A stretch of 64,000 nt of DNA from Polytrichum commune (Eukaryota; Streptophyta; Polytrichopsida; Polytrichales; Polytrichaceae): the NCBI GenBank assembly GCA_950295325.1, contig OX485803.1, forward strand, positions 58,541,554 through 58,605,553. The letters run 5' to 3'. A model generated the notes under the pieces. It saw nothing but the letters and a program-made list of their open reading frames with translations. It had not been told where the DNA came from and ran no database searches. Below are positions 23,016-35,149 of this stretch, piece after piece. Each line of letters starts with the position of its first letter. Position 1 is the stretch's first letter. Both the position numbers and the translations under genes were made by a program.

Positions 23016-24690
23016 CTTACATCCCTCGATTAAGTTTAATAGGTACTCCCTGAAGGATACTTGCCGGTGTTAGCAATAATCGTAAGTATGGCTAGTGCGA
23101 TGGGTTCTAACTTCTCAGTCTGTGAGGAACATGACGTGATCATCCCTGCTAAATTGTCATAACCAGTAACAATCTCTCCAAGCCTTTGCGACAATCAATA
23201 AGAGGAACTTGGAAGTACAATAGGTAGCGGGATGATGTGAACTTGATGGTAAGGTACGTATACAAAAAACCAACACTGAATTGAAGGGCTAAAGCCGACG
23301 TTCTCTTTCACAATCATACATTTGGGGCTTCTAATGTATGACTATGTTACAATTTTTTTAGTTCTAGGTTATGTACGGGTTTTGGAGAGACATACTATGA
23401 CAAACTTTTGTGAGGGTTACCCGTAAATTGGGGAAAGGTCGATGATAAGTGTATTAGGTGGATTGGGAGTCCTTGATGGAAGTAAAATTGGTGCAATCAT
23501 CAATCTCTAATTCCATTCCTGTAATAATCATTATGTAGTTTAAGGTTAGGTTCTACGACGTGGCATATGGGTTGTTTTTAGTGCATCCTATCACTACCCA
23601 AAAGTTGGATCAATACATGTCACTAGTTTGCATTCACAAAAACATGGAAATCAAGACAAGTTTCTTCGATCATGTGACATTGATGATGGCTCGTGAACTT
23701 GGGTTTGTTTTGCTAGATTCCATATCCACTATTTGGCACATGACAAGTCATCACTTGAAAGGTAGCATTGGCAATAAAATTCCATCAACCAAAATGATTG
23801 ACTTTATTATGATTCATATCATCGTTATGGAAAAGTACCTTGCACCATTGTCAAATTTTAGATATTATCAAACTTCTCATTACTGTGACTCTATCATGCA
23901 TCAAGAAGATTAAGAATGTGATTTTTTCCCCATTATATCAAGGGAATCTATTCACCTATCTCGAAGCCCCAAAGTCCGGAGTCCGGACCCTCATCCAAAA
24001 TTAGATTTAGTTGGAGATAATGCTTTGTGAAGAGTTTAATGCAACTTGATATAACTAGGATATAGGTAAATACGGACAAAAGAGTCATCCAAAATTAATA
24101 ACACATATGAGAGTAATTTTTGCACTCTCCACACATGCAAATTGGAAAACAAATAAGTTGAGATAAAAATTCTAGAAGAACATGATGGAAACCTTAATTA
24201 AACATGTTTTAAGGAACCATATAAGTCCAATGATCACTTTATGTGGGAATGCTTATACAAAGAACACAATGTGCATATGGCTAAAACATGTCAACAACAA
24301 AAATACATAACACATATCTACAAACTAGTTTTTGTCATTTCTATCATAGGGTCTGCCAACAAAAATGCACATATACAATAGCATGTCTAAAATTCATCCA
24401 TAAGTCCACATTTATGTAAAACTTAGTTATATTGAAGCAATTGAAATAACTAATTGGCATGAGGAAATATGGGGATACTCAATGTTGGTCAATACTATTA
24501 TAAAGCCACATGCATCACCTCTTTTTCTTTGGAAAATAGGGGACTCTTTCACATTGAAGTTGGTAACTTGTAACCTATGACAATATTTGGCAAATATCAA
24601 CAACCATTGCCACATTTAGTCCAAGGTTGTAATTTGATATATAAGGCATAAATAACTCTCTGTTGACTTGAGCCTGACTTAGGATGGATA
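23016..24690. other. Intergenic DNA; one 117-codon frame without known domain
   Basis: The frame at 23560-23913 (+) is free of overlap by a longer frame. It encodes a His-, Met- and Ile-rich sequence with no motif I recognise; it is as likely chance as transposon debris. Nothing else stands out. Confidence 0.4.
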
Positions 24691-24692
24691 TC

Positions 24693-25312
24693 ATTCCAGC
24701 CATGGATGTGAAAATGGGTGTCATGCAGCCCCTAGCCATCACATCATGTCACAAATGATGTGATGCCCCTTGACGAGATTTTTTTTTTATTGGATAAATT
24801 TTTCTGTTATTTTTTGTTATTGTTGAGATCGACTACTTAGTCAACTACTACTTCTAAATTTTGAATTTCAAAATTCCCAAAACTTATATTTTTTGGACCA
24901 TCGGATCTTGTTGGAGATCTAACAGTCCAATTTTTTGTGTGTTTTAGGTTTTCTAACAAATCAGTCAACTATTCTAAGTCGGCTAGCTAGTCAACTATTA
25001 ACCAAAAAACTCCAAACATTATAATTTTTTTTTATAGATTGTTAGATCTCCAACAAGATCTAACGGTCCAAGAGTTTTGTAATTATTTGTAATTATTTTG
25101 CAATCCACCACCATGTCGACTGCAAAATAGCACTCGACCAGACCATTGGCCACGTTAGTCAGACTACCACCCCATGCCATCATGATGTTTTTGAGTCTTG
25201 CGTCACATCATCACCACAAGACATGACACAACATGATGTTTTTAGAACCTGCTTCATGTCATTGTCACTGAACATGACGTAGCATGATGGACATTGACAT
25301 GAAATCCCTAAG
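24693..25312 (+). repeat. Dispersed repeat family B, copy 1 (about 620 bp)
   Basis: It starts with ATGGATGTGAAAATGGGTGT and a cluster of CATCATGTCA-type words (TCACATCATGTCACAAATGA), has a middle rich in GTCAACTA/GTCGACTA words, and ends with more TCACATCA/GACATGA words and TGACATGAAAT. The copy at 52838-53451 keeps this architecture end to end and the 3' half recurs at 42225-42555. A perfect-looking inner inverted repeat (TCTTGTTGGAGATCTAACA at about 24905-24923 and its complement at about 25040-25060) could form a large hairpin. No coding capacity; probably a non-autonomous DNA transposon, superfamily unresolved. Confidence 0.6.
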
Positions 25313-25427
25313 TTGAGCACATAAGATTGAGAAGTATGAATTTTTTTTTACTACACACTTGTGGGGGATCCCATATTGCTTTGGATAAAAATATTGAATT
25401 CTAGCATAAGTGAATCAGGTGACAATA

Positions 25428-27253
25428 CAGTCTAACCTTGATAATATCACCCTTTTTAATAGAACACCTTGATATTGTCACCTAAAAGTTTGAAACCGAT
25501 TTTCATAGTGTAAAACTCCCTCGTTATTATCCCTATCATCCTTGATAATGTCACTATTTTTTTTCAAAATCCGTAGTGTAAATGTGATAATATCAAGTAT
25601 GGATGGATTGTATGGGTGGGCATGGGTTCGATATTATTGTTCATGGGTGAGCATGGGCTAAAGCAAAGCATATTGGGGGTCATTGAATGAGCTCTCATTC
25701 AATGCTTTCGGCATAGTGGGATGCCTTGTGTAATTTCAATTATCTGCATGGAGAAAGTGGAGATGCAGATGGAGTTGGAGTTGCATTGGCCATGGCAAAG
25801 ATCCCATTCATATTGAAGAAACATGATCCAGAAGACATCTTCAATTTTGATGAGACAAGTTTGTATTATAGAGCCTCTCCTTATAAGACTTTCAATATTG
25901 GGAAGGCGAAAGGAAATAAGAAAAAGAAGGACCCTGTGACATTGGGGCTTTGCACTAATATCTCATGGAAGGACCGATGGAAGCTTGTTTTCAATCACAA
26001 AGCAGCGCGTCCCAGATGCTTTCCTCGGAATTTTGATCCAAATAGGACAGTACACTATTATTCTAACAATTCAGCCTGGATGAATGGTGATGTTTTTACA
26101 CATTGGGTGAAGAGTGAGAACCGAAGAATGGCATTGAAAGACAGAAAGATTTGCATTATTATGGATAATGCAGGAAGCCATGATATTCATGGTGAGGTCA
26201 AGAAAGTTATAGATGGGTTTAATGCTTTTGTACTCTCCCATATCACTATCTTGTTCCTTCCACCAAATGTGACTTCAGTTGTTCAGCCTTTGGATCAAGT
26301 TAGTGATTGCAGCATTCAAAATGTGTTATAAGCGCAAGCTTGGTGCCTGGACTTTGCAACAACTCAAATAACAACTCAAATGAAGATTTGGGGAAATTGA
26401 ATGTTGATGTATTTCAAGCTATGCTATGGTGTGTGGCGGCATGGCATGAATTAGATGATCAAACCATTAGAAATTGTTGGAGAAAGTCCGCCATATTGCC
26501 TGCATAGTGGAATGCAGATATAAACAATCTTGATGAACGTATGAAGTCCAAAATGGAGGAAGCAACTTTGGAATTGGGTAGACTCATCGCCGCATTAAAT
26601 TTGGGTTTGGATGTTGAAGGCAAGCTTGTAGAAAAGCTTTGTCCTTTGGAGTACATAAACATGGAAGGTGAAGATGATTTTGAGGTGGAATTTTCTAGTG
26701 AGGAGCTTGTGCAATTAGTGCAAGATGGCGAACATGTTCTTGATTCCATGGAAGTGGACCCATTGATTGTTGATAGCAGTGATGATGAGTCTAAAGTAGT
26801 GAAGCTAAGCGATGCACAAAACTATGCTAAAGATGTTTTGAATTTTATGGCTAGCCAAGGTTCTCAGATTTTCAGCACTCATGAGTTGTTAGAAATGGAA
26901 AAAATCCATGACAAACTCATTAGAATTGGTGTTGCACATTTAACATCAACAAAACAATGTGACATTAGAAGCTTCTTTGTCTCTAGTGAGAGGTCTTTAC
27001 CTGATCTCAATGACACATTATGATGTGCTCTTGTTGTTATTCACAATTTTGAATTAGATTTTACATTCAAAAACATTGAAGTCTCGTATTTGTTATTTTT
27101 TTTAAAAAAAATTGTAATTATATTTTGATTTTCTACATATTTTTTGATAATATCACATTATGCACAAAATGTGACATTATCAAGTATGTCACACCTTGTT
27201 TATATCACACTTTTTGGTGAAACGGAGGGTGTGACATTATCAAGGTTAGGGTG
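25428..27253 (+). mobile_element. pogo/Tigger-type DNA transposon with decayed transposase (1826 bp)
   Basis: The left end CAGTCTAACCTTGATAATAT and the right end, on the opposite strand, CACCCTAACCTTGATAATGT form terminal inverted repeats of about 23 bp. They are flanked by TA at 25426-25427 and 27254-27255. The word CCTTGATAATATCAC recurs near both ends in both orientations (about 25435, 25465, 25540, 25584, 27144, 27171, 27191 and 27231), which fits arrays of transposase-binding sites. The interior encodes a DDE transposase on the plus strand. The ends differ from those of the 22.5- and 57.6-kb elements, so this is a separate family of the same superfamily. Confidence 0.9.
25717..27023 (+). 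pseudogene. pogo/Tigger-like DDE transposase, N-truncated and frameshifted
   Basis: The first block (25717-26294) starts inside the end of the CENP-B-like DNA-binding region (LHGESGDADG). It then gives the DDE core: NFDETSLYYRA (first Asp), IIMDNAGSH (second Asp) and FLPPNVTSVVQPLDQ (third Asp), with about 43 residues between the last two. Sequence expected to follow PLDQ continues in another frame (AAFKMCYKRKLGAWTLQQL at about 26302-26358), then shifts back by about 26370 (DVFQAMLWCVAAWHEL) and runs into an in-frame TAG at 26505. The frame then continues to TGA at 27021-27023 with an acidic tail and a terminal STKQCDIRSFF. QxxIxxFF is the consensus of PCNA-interacting (PIP) boxes. The N-terminal helix-turn-helix is missing. 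With two shifts, one stop and no N-terminus it cannot encode an active enzyme as it stands. Confidence 0.88.
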
Positions 27254-27255
27254 TA

Positions 27256-29000
27256 TAACGTAGTGTGAGTTTGCCAAAAGTAAAAAGAAAAACAATTAAT
27301 TTTGTTTTTTTTTAAGTCTGAAAGAGATTGGCACAATAAAATGAACATGGACAGTAGTCTCTTTATTCATGGTGAAATAATAACATTATTAAAATTATAA
27401 AATCATCATCATCATCAATAGTGGTTGCTGCAAAAGGTTTAGTACACTCGAGAGTATGATGAGCCAGGAGGAAACCAAGTGCTAGAAGGCATCGATAAAG
27501 GTCCTGAGAGACGAAACTTGACCCCCGAATGTACAAGTAGGGGAAAATAGAGGAATGATGAGGGCAAGGCACGGAAACTGTTACTAACTATCCATCGACA
27601 TACTGCACATCTTGTCCTCTGCTTGACCTCTTCAATGCCGCCGGCTACCGGGACACCGCGATCACCCTCCTCATCATTCCCCTGTGTAGTAATATATCTA
27701 TATCTCCAATAAATGTATCATGCATGACAGTCCTCTGTCACAATTCACAAATGACGCGAAAAATAAAATCCACCCACAGCAGGGTTTACTTTCGTTGGAA
27801 TCAAACAACACTGCCCAGCAGCCACCTTGCTCCTTTCCTCAAGCTAACTAACTTAGTTTTCCAACACCACCCAGCTCAGTGTTGACCCCTTTAACTTACA
27901 TGTGCATGCGCTCCAAGAAGAATTTGAAGAGAAGACGTTCTTGATGCGTTCACTTGTTTAAACCCTTTCACGAGGATTATAACATTGTGCATGCATGGAT
28001 CTCCACATGTCCACGAAAGCGATCCAACTCAACAGGAGCCCAAGTCAATGCCGCGATATTGCTCAAGGCTTACCGATAAATAAAATACTAATGAACTTCA
28101 CTCATGATCGCACAAATGAGCAGCACCACGCACCCTCTACACGGTGCCAAATCTAGAGATTGTGGACTCAGTAGTTTCATTGTACTGGAGAAGTCAATGT
28201 GGTCAAGCATGCAAGGACATCTTTTGGCACTCCGCCACGAATTTTCTGATGATGGCCATGCGAAAGCCCGAGGACTCGATCGCAACTTCCGTTGCAAAAG
28301 GAAAAGGGTTCACAACGGTGTTACTGGTCTCACTCGAAGCCAGGAAATCGCTTCGTCCAAAGGGGGTGTGGGTGTTCTCACAAGAAAACCAGTCGCGGGG
28401 CTCGCTGCTTTGTACATGTCAGGAACATCTTTTAATGGAACGAATGTTCTATAAAGAAGAAACTGGCATGCATTGGAGTACTACTGGTCCTTTCCCCATG
28501 TATTTAAGTTTGTTAGTCTCATCTACCCCCCATGTGGCAGTCTACCACTCTCACAAGCTTTGTGGAAGCAACACAGGGGAAAAGTGAAAGTACAGACCTA
28601 GCTACAGCACTTGACAAGCTACCACGACTTATTCACCCTGTTTGGTGATGAGGTCATTGGTTTCGTTTGAAACTGTTCTTCACAAACTCGAAATATGAAC
28701 AAATAAATAAATGAATGAATGAACACTGGTGTGTCATTGACACTGTTCTTCTTTGCCGTGGTGATCATGTGTTACCGAGCTTCATGGTAATGGGTGCTTT
28801 CCTTCCTTTCATAGGGTGCGCTCCCTTCTTCACAGCTCTAAAATGAATTGAACCTAGTCACACACAAAAAAATTCAAACAAAATCACAAAGCTTAATCAA
28901 CTGAGGATGGGAAGTATCTCATACGAGTGTACCTCTCATTCATCCAACACAAAATCTTTGAAATAGTATGTAACCGGAGGTGACTGCTTTTTTCTTTCAG
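27256..29000. other. Intergenic DNA; balanced composition 27.9-28.6 kb
   Basis: At 28104-28587 two plus-strand frames (116 and 147 codons, the second starting ATG at 28144) overlap in base-balanced DNA. I find no domain, signal peptide or repeated motif in either. A GAAT/AAAT microsatellite lies at about 28697-28723. A gene relic or non-coding transcript is possible but unsupported. Confidence 0.4.
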
Positions 29001-29009
29001 TTGTTTTGA

Positions 29010-29115
29010 TACTGGAATTAGTTTTAAGGACCCCGAATCAGTTTATTCTAAGGTCATTGGAGTTGAATCAGAAACAAGCATATAGGGGGTCAAGTTTTTA
29101 TGTTGTATACGATCC
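29010..29115 (+). repeat. Dispersed repeat related to the 57.1-kb MITE interior
   Basis: GGACCCCGAATCAGTTTATT and GCATATAGGGGGTCAAG occur in the same order and spacing class as in the 57.1-kb MITE and at 21340-21475. Confidence 0.4.
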
Positions 29116-29859
29116 CCTCCTCCCTTCAATCACCAAACATGATGAATAACTCCTGGTGTATGAATGGGTCGATAAGATCCTTTGGGTTTGCTTGTGGATC
29201 ATTATACACCATCAAGCTAGCTATCACCACATAAACCGATCACATGGGTTTACCATCAGTTTTCTTTCAATAGATGGTAATATGATCTACAAAGATGGTA
29301 GATTTGAACTCCACTTTCCTCGACTTCATACCCATTTAGTGGACGAGAATCAAAACCTTACAGTTCTTTACTGAATTGTGCAGTAATCATGTAAAATAAA
29401 TAAAGGATACAAGAAGCCATGCCGCATGTTATAATGAAGAACCCAAGTATCAGATGCCTATTTCAGCTTATGCAAGGCAAAACATGTCCAACACTAGACA
29501 CAGTGGTCAAGCCATGGTTGTCGAATACGGGTGGTAATGTGTTTCCTTGAATCCAATTAGAAATAGACATGTCAACAAATTCGCTTGGCCTAGCCACTAC
29601 CACCCCTCCCACCTGTAAAAATCACGCGGGAACGGGGCTTCGGAGGTGTACTTGAGTTCACACTGCATCTCATCATTTTTATTTGGAACGAAGTCGTGAA
29701 AATCACCACAAACACGCAACATGAGGAGTACTATTGAGCACTAAAGGATGCACCGAGGAAATAAGTAGATGATGGGCACTGCAACAGGACAACGGGATTG
29801 AATGCTTGTCATTTTGTTCTCTTTAATCGGCCCCCAAACAAGTGAGACAGGAGTGGAGG

Positions 29860-30007
29860 CGTGAGAGTTGGGAGGGAGGGAGGGAGACCAACACAAGCCA
29901 CTTAACGGCATCGTTAAGGGTGTTGGTGGAGGACACTATTAGTTATTATGTAAACTACAAGAAGAAGGAGTTGGTGGTGGTGGTGGTGGAGGAGGAGGGG
30001 GGGTGTA
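29860..30007. repeat. Purine-rich simple repeats (GGGA)n and (GGT)n/(GGA)n
   Basis: GGGAGGGAGGGAGGGAG lies at about 29871-29887 and a GGT/GGA triplet run ending in seven G lies at about 29970-30004. All G-richness is on the plus strand. Confidence 0.9.
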
Positions 30008-30204
30008 GCATGTCTTAATCGGACACTTTTTTCCTTCAGCACCCACCTCTTGTAAGGTAGAAAAACCGAAAACAATGAATGATCACTATTGGTGCCCTAG
30101 ACTAGGGGTAGCATGATTCTTTATGTGGACCCAAAATGGTTAATTGTAGCTTGATTGTAAAAGTGGTTGCTTGAAAAGGATGCAGTGGTAGGTGGGATGT
30201 AGTA

Positions 30205-30325
30205 GATTATCGTGATAGAATGTTTCAAAATATTATCATCTACGGAAGCAAGTTATAGTTGGTCCAATTTCAATAACTTTAAAGGTAGTTGCACGTAACG
30301 TTGTTTACTTGTTATTTTATGGTAG
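30205..30325 (+). repeat. Dispersed repeat family D, copy 1
   Basis: ATTATCGTGATAGAATGTTT...AGTTGCACGTAACGTTGTTT...ACTTGTTATTTTATG is repeated in direct orientation at 33528-33650 (ATCGTAGTAGGATGTTT...AGTTGCACATAACGTTGTTT). Confidence 0.65.
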
Positions 30326-30884
30326 GTGGGATGTGGTGATTGGCCGGATAGGTGTTGTTTCACACCACTTGCGATCACTTTTGGGTGCCATTGAGTTGAC
30401 CGTTTTGTGTGTATTTGTATGCAGAGTTTTGATGCTCAATTTAGTGAGACTCTACTATACAAGTAGGGGTTTGACTTACTTGCCTCTTTGGGAAAATGTA
30501 ACTTACTATTTACATGAATCAAAACTATGAAACAACTTGCATTCCTTGTCATTTCCTCTATTCCATCTCTCAAAAATATTGCACAAATTTCAAGCCATTT
30601 TTTTTTCTGGCCAAATCAACTTATTTTTACCACTTTTTGTTTATCTACCTTAGAGTAGAAAAAGCACAAATTTGAGATGATTTAGCAAACACAAATTGTG
30701 CATGTGGGCCGTAGCCATTTTCTTCATCATTTTTAGCACACGTATGAAAGTTCTATTCATTGTCAAAGTGGAGATCTCTCAGTTATTAAATGATCATATA
30801 GGTCTCTCCCAATTATGTTGACTATTATGTCCGGAATGGTTAATAAATTTGAGCACATGTTTTGGGGCCCATCCTTGGATCTAC

Positions 30885-32222
30885 GCCCCCAGAGGGTGGA
30901 CTCTTCATACCACGTATGAACTAACGTGAGTGTAAGAAGGGTATTATTTGAGGCATTAGCGTACATAATATACACAAGGAGAGGTATTGTTTTTCTCTAG
31001 TGTGTACCAAAAAAAGGCTATTAAAAATTGTTGAAGTGCAGGTAGATGTACAAAAGGGAGCCCTAGGGTTTAAAGAATCTTTTTGACAATAGATGTGTTA
31101 CTTCCATCCAGCTCACTTTTTCATATGGTAATAGTCCTTCATGTCTACCTTGTCCATTCTTGTTGGTGTTTGCATGTGGGTTCTAGGTTTTTATAAACTA
31201 GAGGCTCATGGGCTCCCTTGAGTTTTGCTCTTTGGATGGTGGCTAAGTTTTTGTGCTCTCTTGTCTTTGTTTGCATGATGCAGTCATTGAGTTACATGCT
31301 ATGGATGACAAAATGTTCAATGATTTTCTTATTGGAAAGTGAAAGTGGATTTTATATGTTGTGAATGCTTATTTAATTTGAGATCTATATTAAGTATATG
31401 CAACATAGACATTTAGTACATTACATTGAGAATCTTTAATATAAATACATGAGTCTATTTTCCAGCCTATCATTAGTACGTATACATTTTAAATTCATGT
31501 CTAATTTTTTTTTGTATATAGAGGGTTTAATTTCATAGTGACCCATGCACATCATTTAGGTTTTTAATAAAGAGTCCGCCTCCCAAGTCCACACCCAACT
31601 ATTTATCACTCAAACATCATATTGCCAGTTTAGATGAGGCATCGAGTTAGGTACATCTACGTTAGTTGACACCTCTCATATGATAAAAGCCATAGGAGGT
31701 GTCCTAGGGGGTGCACTCATCATTTAAGACCTAAATGACGTGCATGGGTGATGAATTAAAACCTCCTACATACATGATAATTATAAAGAAAGAAAAAAGT
31801 ATATGTACTAACATTAGGCTAAAAAAGTAGGCTCACGTAATTATATATATTTTTGGATTTAATGTGATAAATGCCTCCACTACATACACAAAACATAAAT
31901 CATGAAATAAATTGCCCTTTACGACATATATAGATCCCTACAAGAATGGATAGGGTAGTCATTTAGAACCATTACTATCTAATAATAATGCATGAAATGT
32001 ATAAATTAAATGATAGTCAAAACAATTCTAAACCTCAGGGCCCATTTTGTACATCAACCTTTACTTCAAATTTCTTAACAACCTTTTTGAATGTACACAT
32101 TGAAGAAAATAAATACCTCTCCCATATGTATACTATCTGTGCTAATGCCTCAAATAATATTACTTCTTTCTACACTCATGTTAGTTCATACATGGTATGA
32201 AGAGTCCACCCTCTGGGGCTAA
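30885..32222 (+). mobile_element. Long-inverted-repeat element, arms about 200 bp
   Basis: The left arm, about 30885-31085, begins CCCCAGAGGGTGGACTCTTC and includes TATTATTTGAGGCATTAGC and AGGTAGATGTACAAAA. The right arm, about 32020-32222, is its reverse complement with scattered differences and ends GAGTCCACCCTCTGGGG. Between them is about 0.93 kb without coding capacity, carrying a smaller inverted-repeat element at about 31518-31772. Arms of this length suit a MULE or foldback element. I could not find a matching target duplication, so the outer limits are approximate. Confidence 0.6.
31518..31772. mobile_element. Small nested MITE with imperfect inverted ends (about 255 bp)
   Basis: The left end TAGAGGGTTTAATTTCAT...ACCCATGCACATCATTTAGG is mirrored by the right end ACCTAAATGACGTGCATGGG...AATTAAAACCTCCTA, about 45 bp per side with small gaps. 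It sits inside the 30.9-32.2 kb inverted-repeat element and is therefore probably younger than it. No coding capacity. Confidence 0.55.
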
Positions 32223-33527
32223 GGCGTGTCACTAAATATCATTTTGTGTGGCATTCATACCATTTTGGTAAAAATAACACAAAGATGAGTACTAAGCAAA
32301 ACCTCTCCTATGACTAAATAATGGTTGCAAGGAGCCATGCTACATGCTATCTTAGGTGCCCCAACCTATCAAGCCATGTTAACGATGAGGTAGCGTTTGG
32401 GATGCTTACTACGGTTGATGATAGGGTTACACATGTCCATTACCGCTAATGATGTGACAAGGTCATCTGTTATAGATGATGAATTATAATGTGTCTCTTC
32501 GTAGCCAATCGGCAACAAACAAGTCACTGAAATAACTTGGCCTAACCACTGCGACTCTTGTCATTAGAGAAGTGTCATCAGGTCATTTGGCCCTTGTTTT
32601 CTTGTAGTTTGAAAACACCCCACCCTAGAGGTGGTGCATTAGATATATGTACTTGTAGCACATGGGTGCATGGTAGGGATATTGATTGTAACTATGATTT
32701 ACAAAATAAGTGTGGGGCTAGGTTATTAATTTTTTTTGGCAATGTAGATTTATTATGGGTATATAATGCATTATGAAACATTGGCGCATACATAATTTAC
32801 AACCATACTAACATATATAAAAGATTATAAAAGGTTAGGTAGGGCTTAAGTTGGAGATAGACATTCAACATCTTCATATTTCATTCAATTTATGAACGGT
32901 TTAAAATCCATCATCATCGCCCACCACCAACTCAGCACCCTAGGGTTTGGGGTTTGATTTGGAGATGGTGGGAGTCTAGACTAAGTGTTGGTCATGGTAG
33001 ACTTAAAAACAATAATTGCATTGGCTATAATGACATTTGTGATAGAAACCAATTTGTACAAGTTACATCCATGGACTGCCACTTGATGAATGAGTCTTCC
33101 ATGACTTCATGAAGAAATAATGAAGTATAATTGAAACAGCCAAAGAGAGCATGGAAGGAAATTCATGATTGCAAAATCTCAATGTTAGAGTGCAACTACA
33201 AAGTCGGGAAGAAGTAGCAAATATATTTAGGTGATTTTCTATGCCGCTAATAGCAAATGCTACCGGAACTAATAGGGTCATACTTTAGCCATAGACATAA
33301 GGAAGACACTGGTCATGAAAGGGGAGAAAATTGTGTGGCTATGGGCTAATGTTGGGGGTGTTTGCATACTTAGACGGTCTACACACTTTTGGTAAGTATG
33401 TTGGAGTATACAAAGCATATTATATATAATTCTCTTTTTACCTTGATCTTCAACATTATTTTGTAGAAATCAACATTAATATAGACCTTTAAGATCAACA
33501 ACTTAGCTAAACTCATGACCTAAAAAT
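32223..33527. other. Intergenic DNA, nothing recognised
   Basis: Short frames only; no terminal repeats or RNA signatures. Confidence 0.45.
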
Positions 33528-33650
33528 TATGTGGTTATCGTAGTAGGATGTTTTAAAATATTATTATATAATGAAGCAAGTTGAAAGAGATCCACTTTCA
33601 ATAATTTGAATCAAGTTGCACATAACGTTGTTTACTTGTTATTTTATGAA
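33528..33650 (+). repeat. Dispersed repeat family D, copy 2
   Basis: Matches 30205-30325 in direct orientation over about 120 bp with moderate divergence. Confidence 0.65.
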
Positions 33651-34054
33651 TGTGACGAATCATTTTAACATAGAAAATCTCCCACATAAACATAAATTGG
33701 CGAGTTTATCCTTATTCTCAATAGAATCTAGTGGGCAAGCAACCTACATGAAAATTCACCCTTACAATGCTAGATGGGTGAGTCAGTACCCATTTTTCAA
33801 TATGCAAACCTTCATACTTGGCATAGAAATCAACAAATTTAGTTATATATATTAAGCCCCCGTTGACCCAAAATTAGCATATATTGACTTTTGTAGCAAC
33901 CACACATAACATTATATTAGTATTGTGTTATTTTTGCAGCAGTAGGTTTCACCCACATTTGCAAGTTGACAAGATTTTTCATTTAATTTGTGGGCTTTGA
34001 CCAAGATTATTGAGAACTCTAGAATTGTCACATTAAGCATCGCATACCTTAAGG

Positions 34055-34290
34055 TATGTGGTTCTCCAACTTCTACCAATTAGATGTATGCAACAAAAAA
34101 ATTCTTTGTTGCATTAGCAAATGTACAATGAAACATCAACAAAAAAACCCAATTGAAAATTGGACTTCCCTTGGTTTAGTTATGGTTAATGAAAGTGCAT
34201 GTTTGTTGATTTTTTTTTTACTAGATACATAGGTCCTCCTAATTGTGTTCATTATTGAGTGTAGAGTAGTTATTGATATGATTTGAAGAT
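34055..34290 (-). repeat. Dispersed repeat family C, reverse-oriented copy
   Basis: Reverse complement of the second half of the 18.5- and 19.5-kb copies: TTCTCCAACTTCTACC, CATCAACAAAAAAACCCAATTG, AGTGCATGTTTGTTGA and AATTGTGTTCATTATTGAGTG are all recognisable. Confidence 0.55.
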
Positions 34291-35129
34291 GTACATAACA
34301 TTACTTAGTTGATGAGTTGTATTCAATTGCTCTAACTTCATATTCAATATGGAGCAGTGGGATTCTGACATCTGGAGTCTTTATTCTCAAATCTATTGTT
34401 GGGCCCATGAACAGATTCCATTAGCCGAGTAATGCTATGTAGTCCAATTTTGTTTAAATATGTGCCTTTATGATGTTTTCTCTTTCATCCTCATCAAACC
34501 ATATACCAATCAAATACACGTATTAAGAAAACGAGCCATTCAACCCCTAACTTCCCACGCCCGATTTCCCTCCCATGTCCCAAAAATGCGACCTCAATTT
34601 CAGCGACCATAATTGAAGATTTAAAGTTTTTCTTGACAAATCCAACCGTAAAGATGTTTTCAAGTTAGAGGTGACTACTTACAATCCAAATCGTAAATGT
34701 CAAAGTTTTCTTATGTACAAGATTATAATAAGAATGTCCATAGTGGTCTAAGGCCTTAAAGGATCACCTTCCTTTTGGTGACGCTTATTTTTAATCCTTA
34801 AGCTGTCAACAAGTGAGTGCAACGAGGCCATCGATTAAGTCACTATTAAAATCAATTAATCATATGCGACATTAAGTATAGAATAGCAGAACTTCGGCCA
34901 TTCATAATAGTGGTGTAAGAAGGATGCAAGAACACTTTTAGAAGGGCATCAACTTTGGCCAATCACAATGGCTAATCAAGAATCTATCCGCTCAATGAGG
35001 TGGTGTACAAAGTGATCCACAAATGGGGGACAACATCTTCATCTAATAGGAGATCCTCACCGGGAATAAGACTAATTTTATGGTGATTCTCACTTAGCAA
35101 TTCAACATCAATGAAGCCCCCTAATGGAG
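34291..35129. other. Intergenic DNA, nothing recognised
   Basis: No coding or structural signal seen. Confidence 0.4.
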
Positions 35130-35149
35130 AGTAAAAGCGCTTTCCTTAA

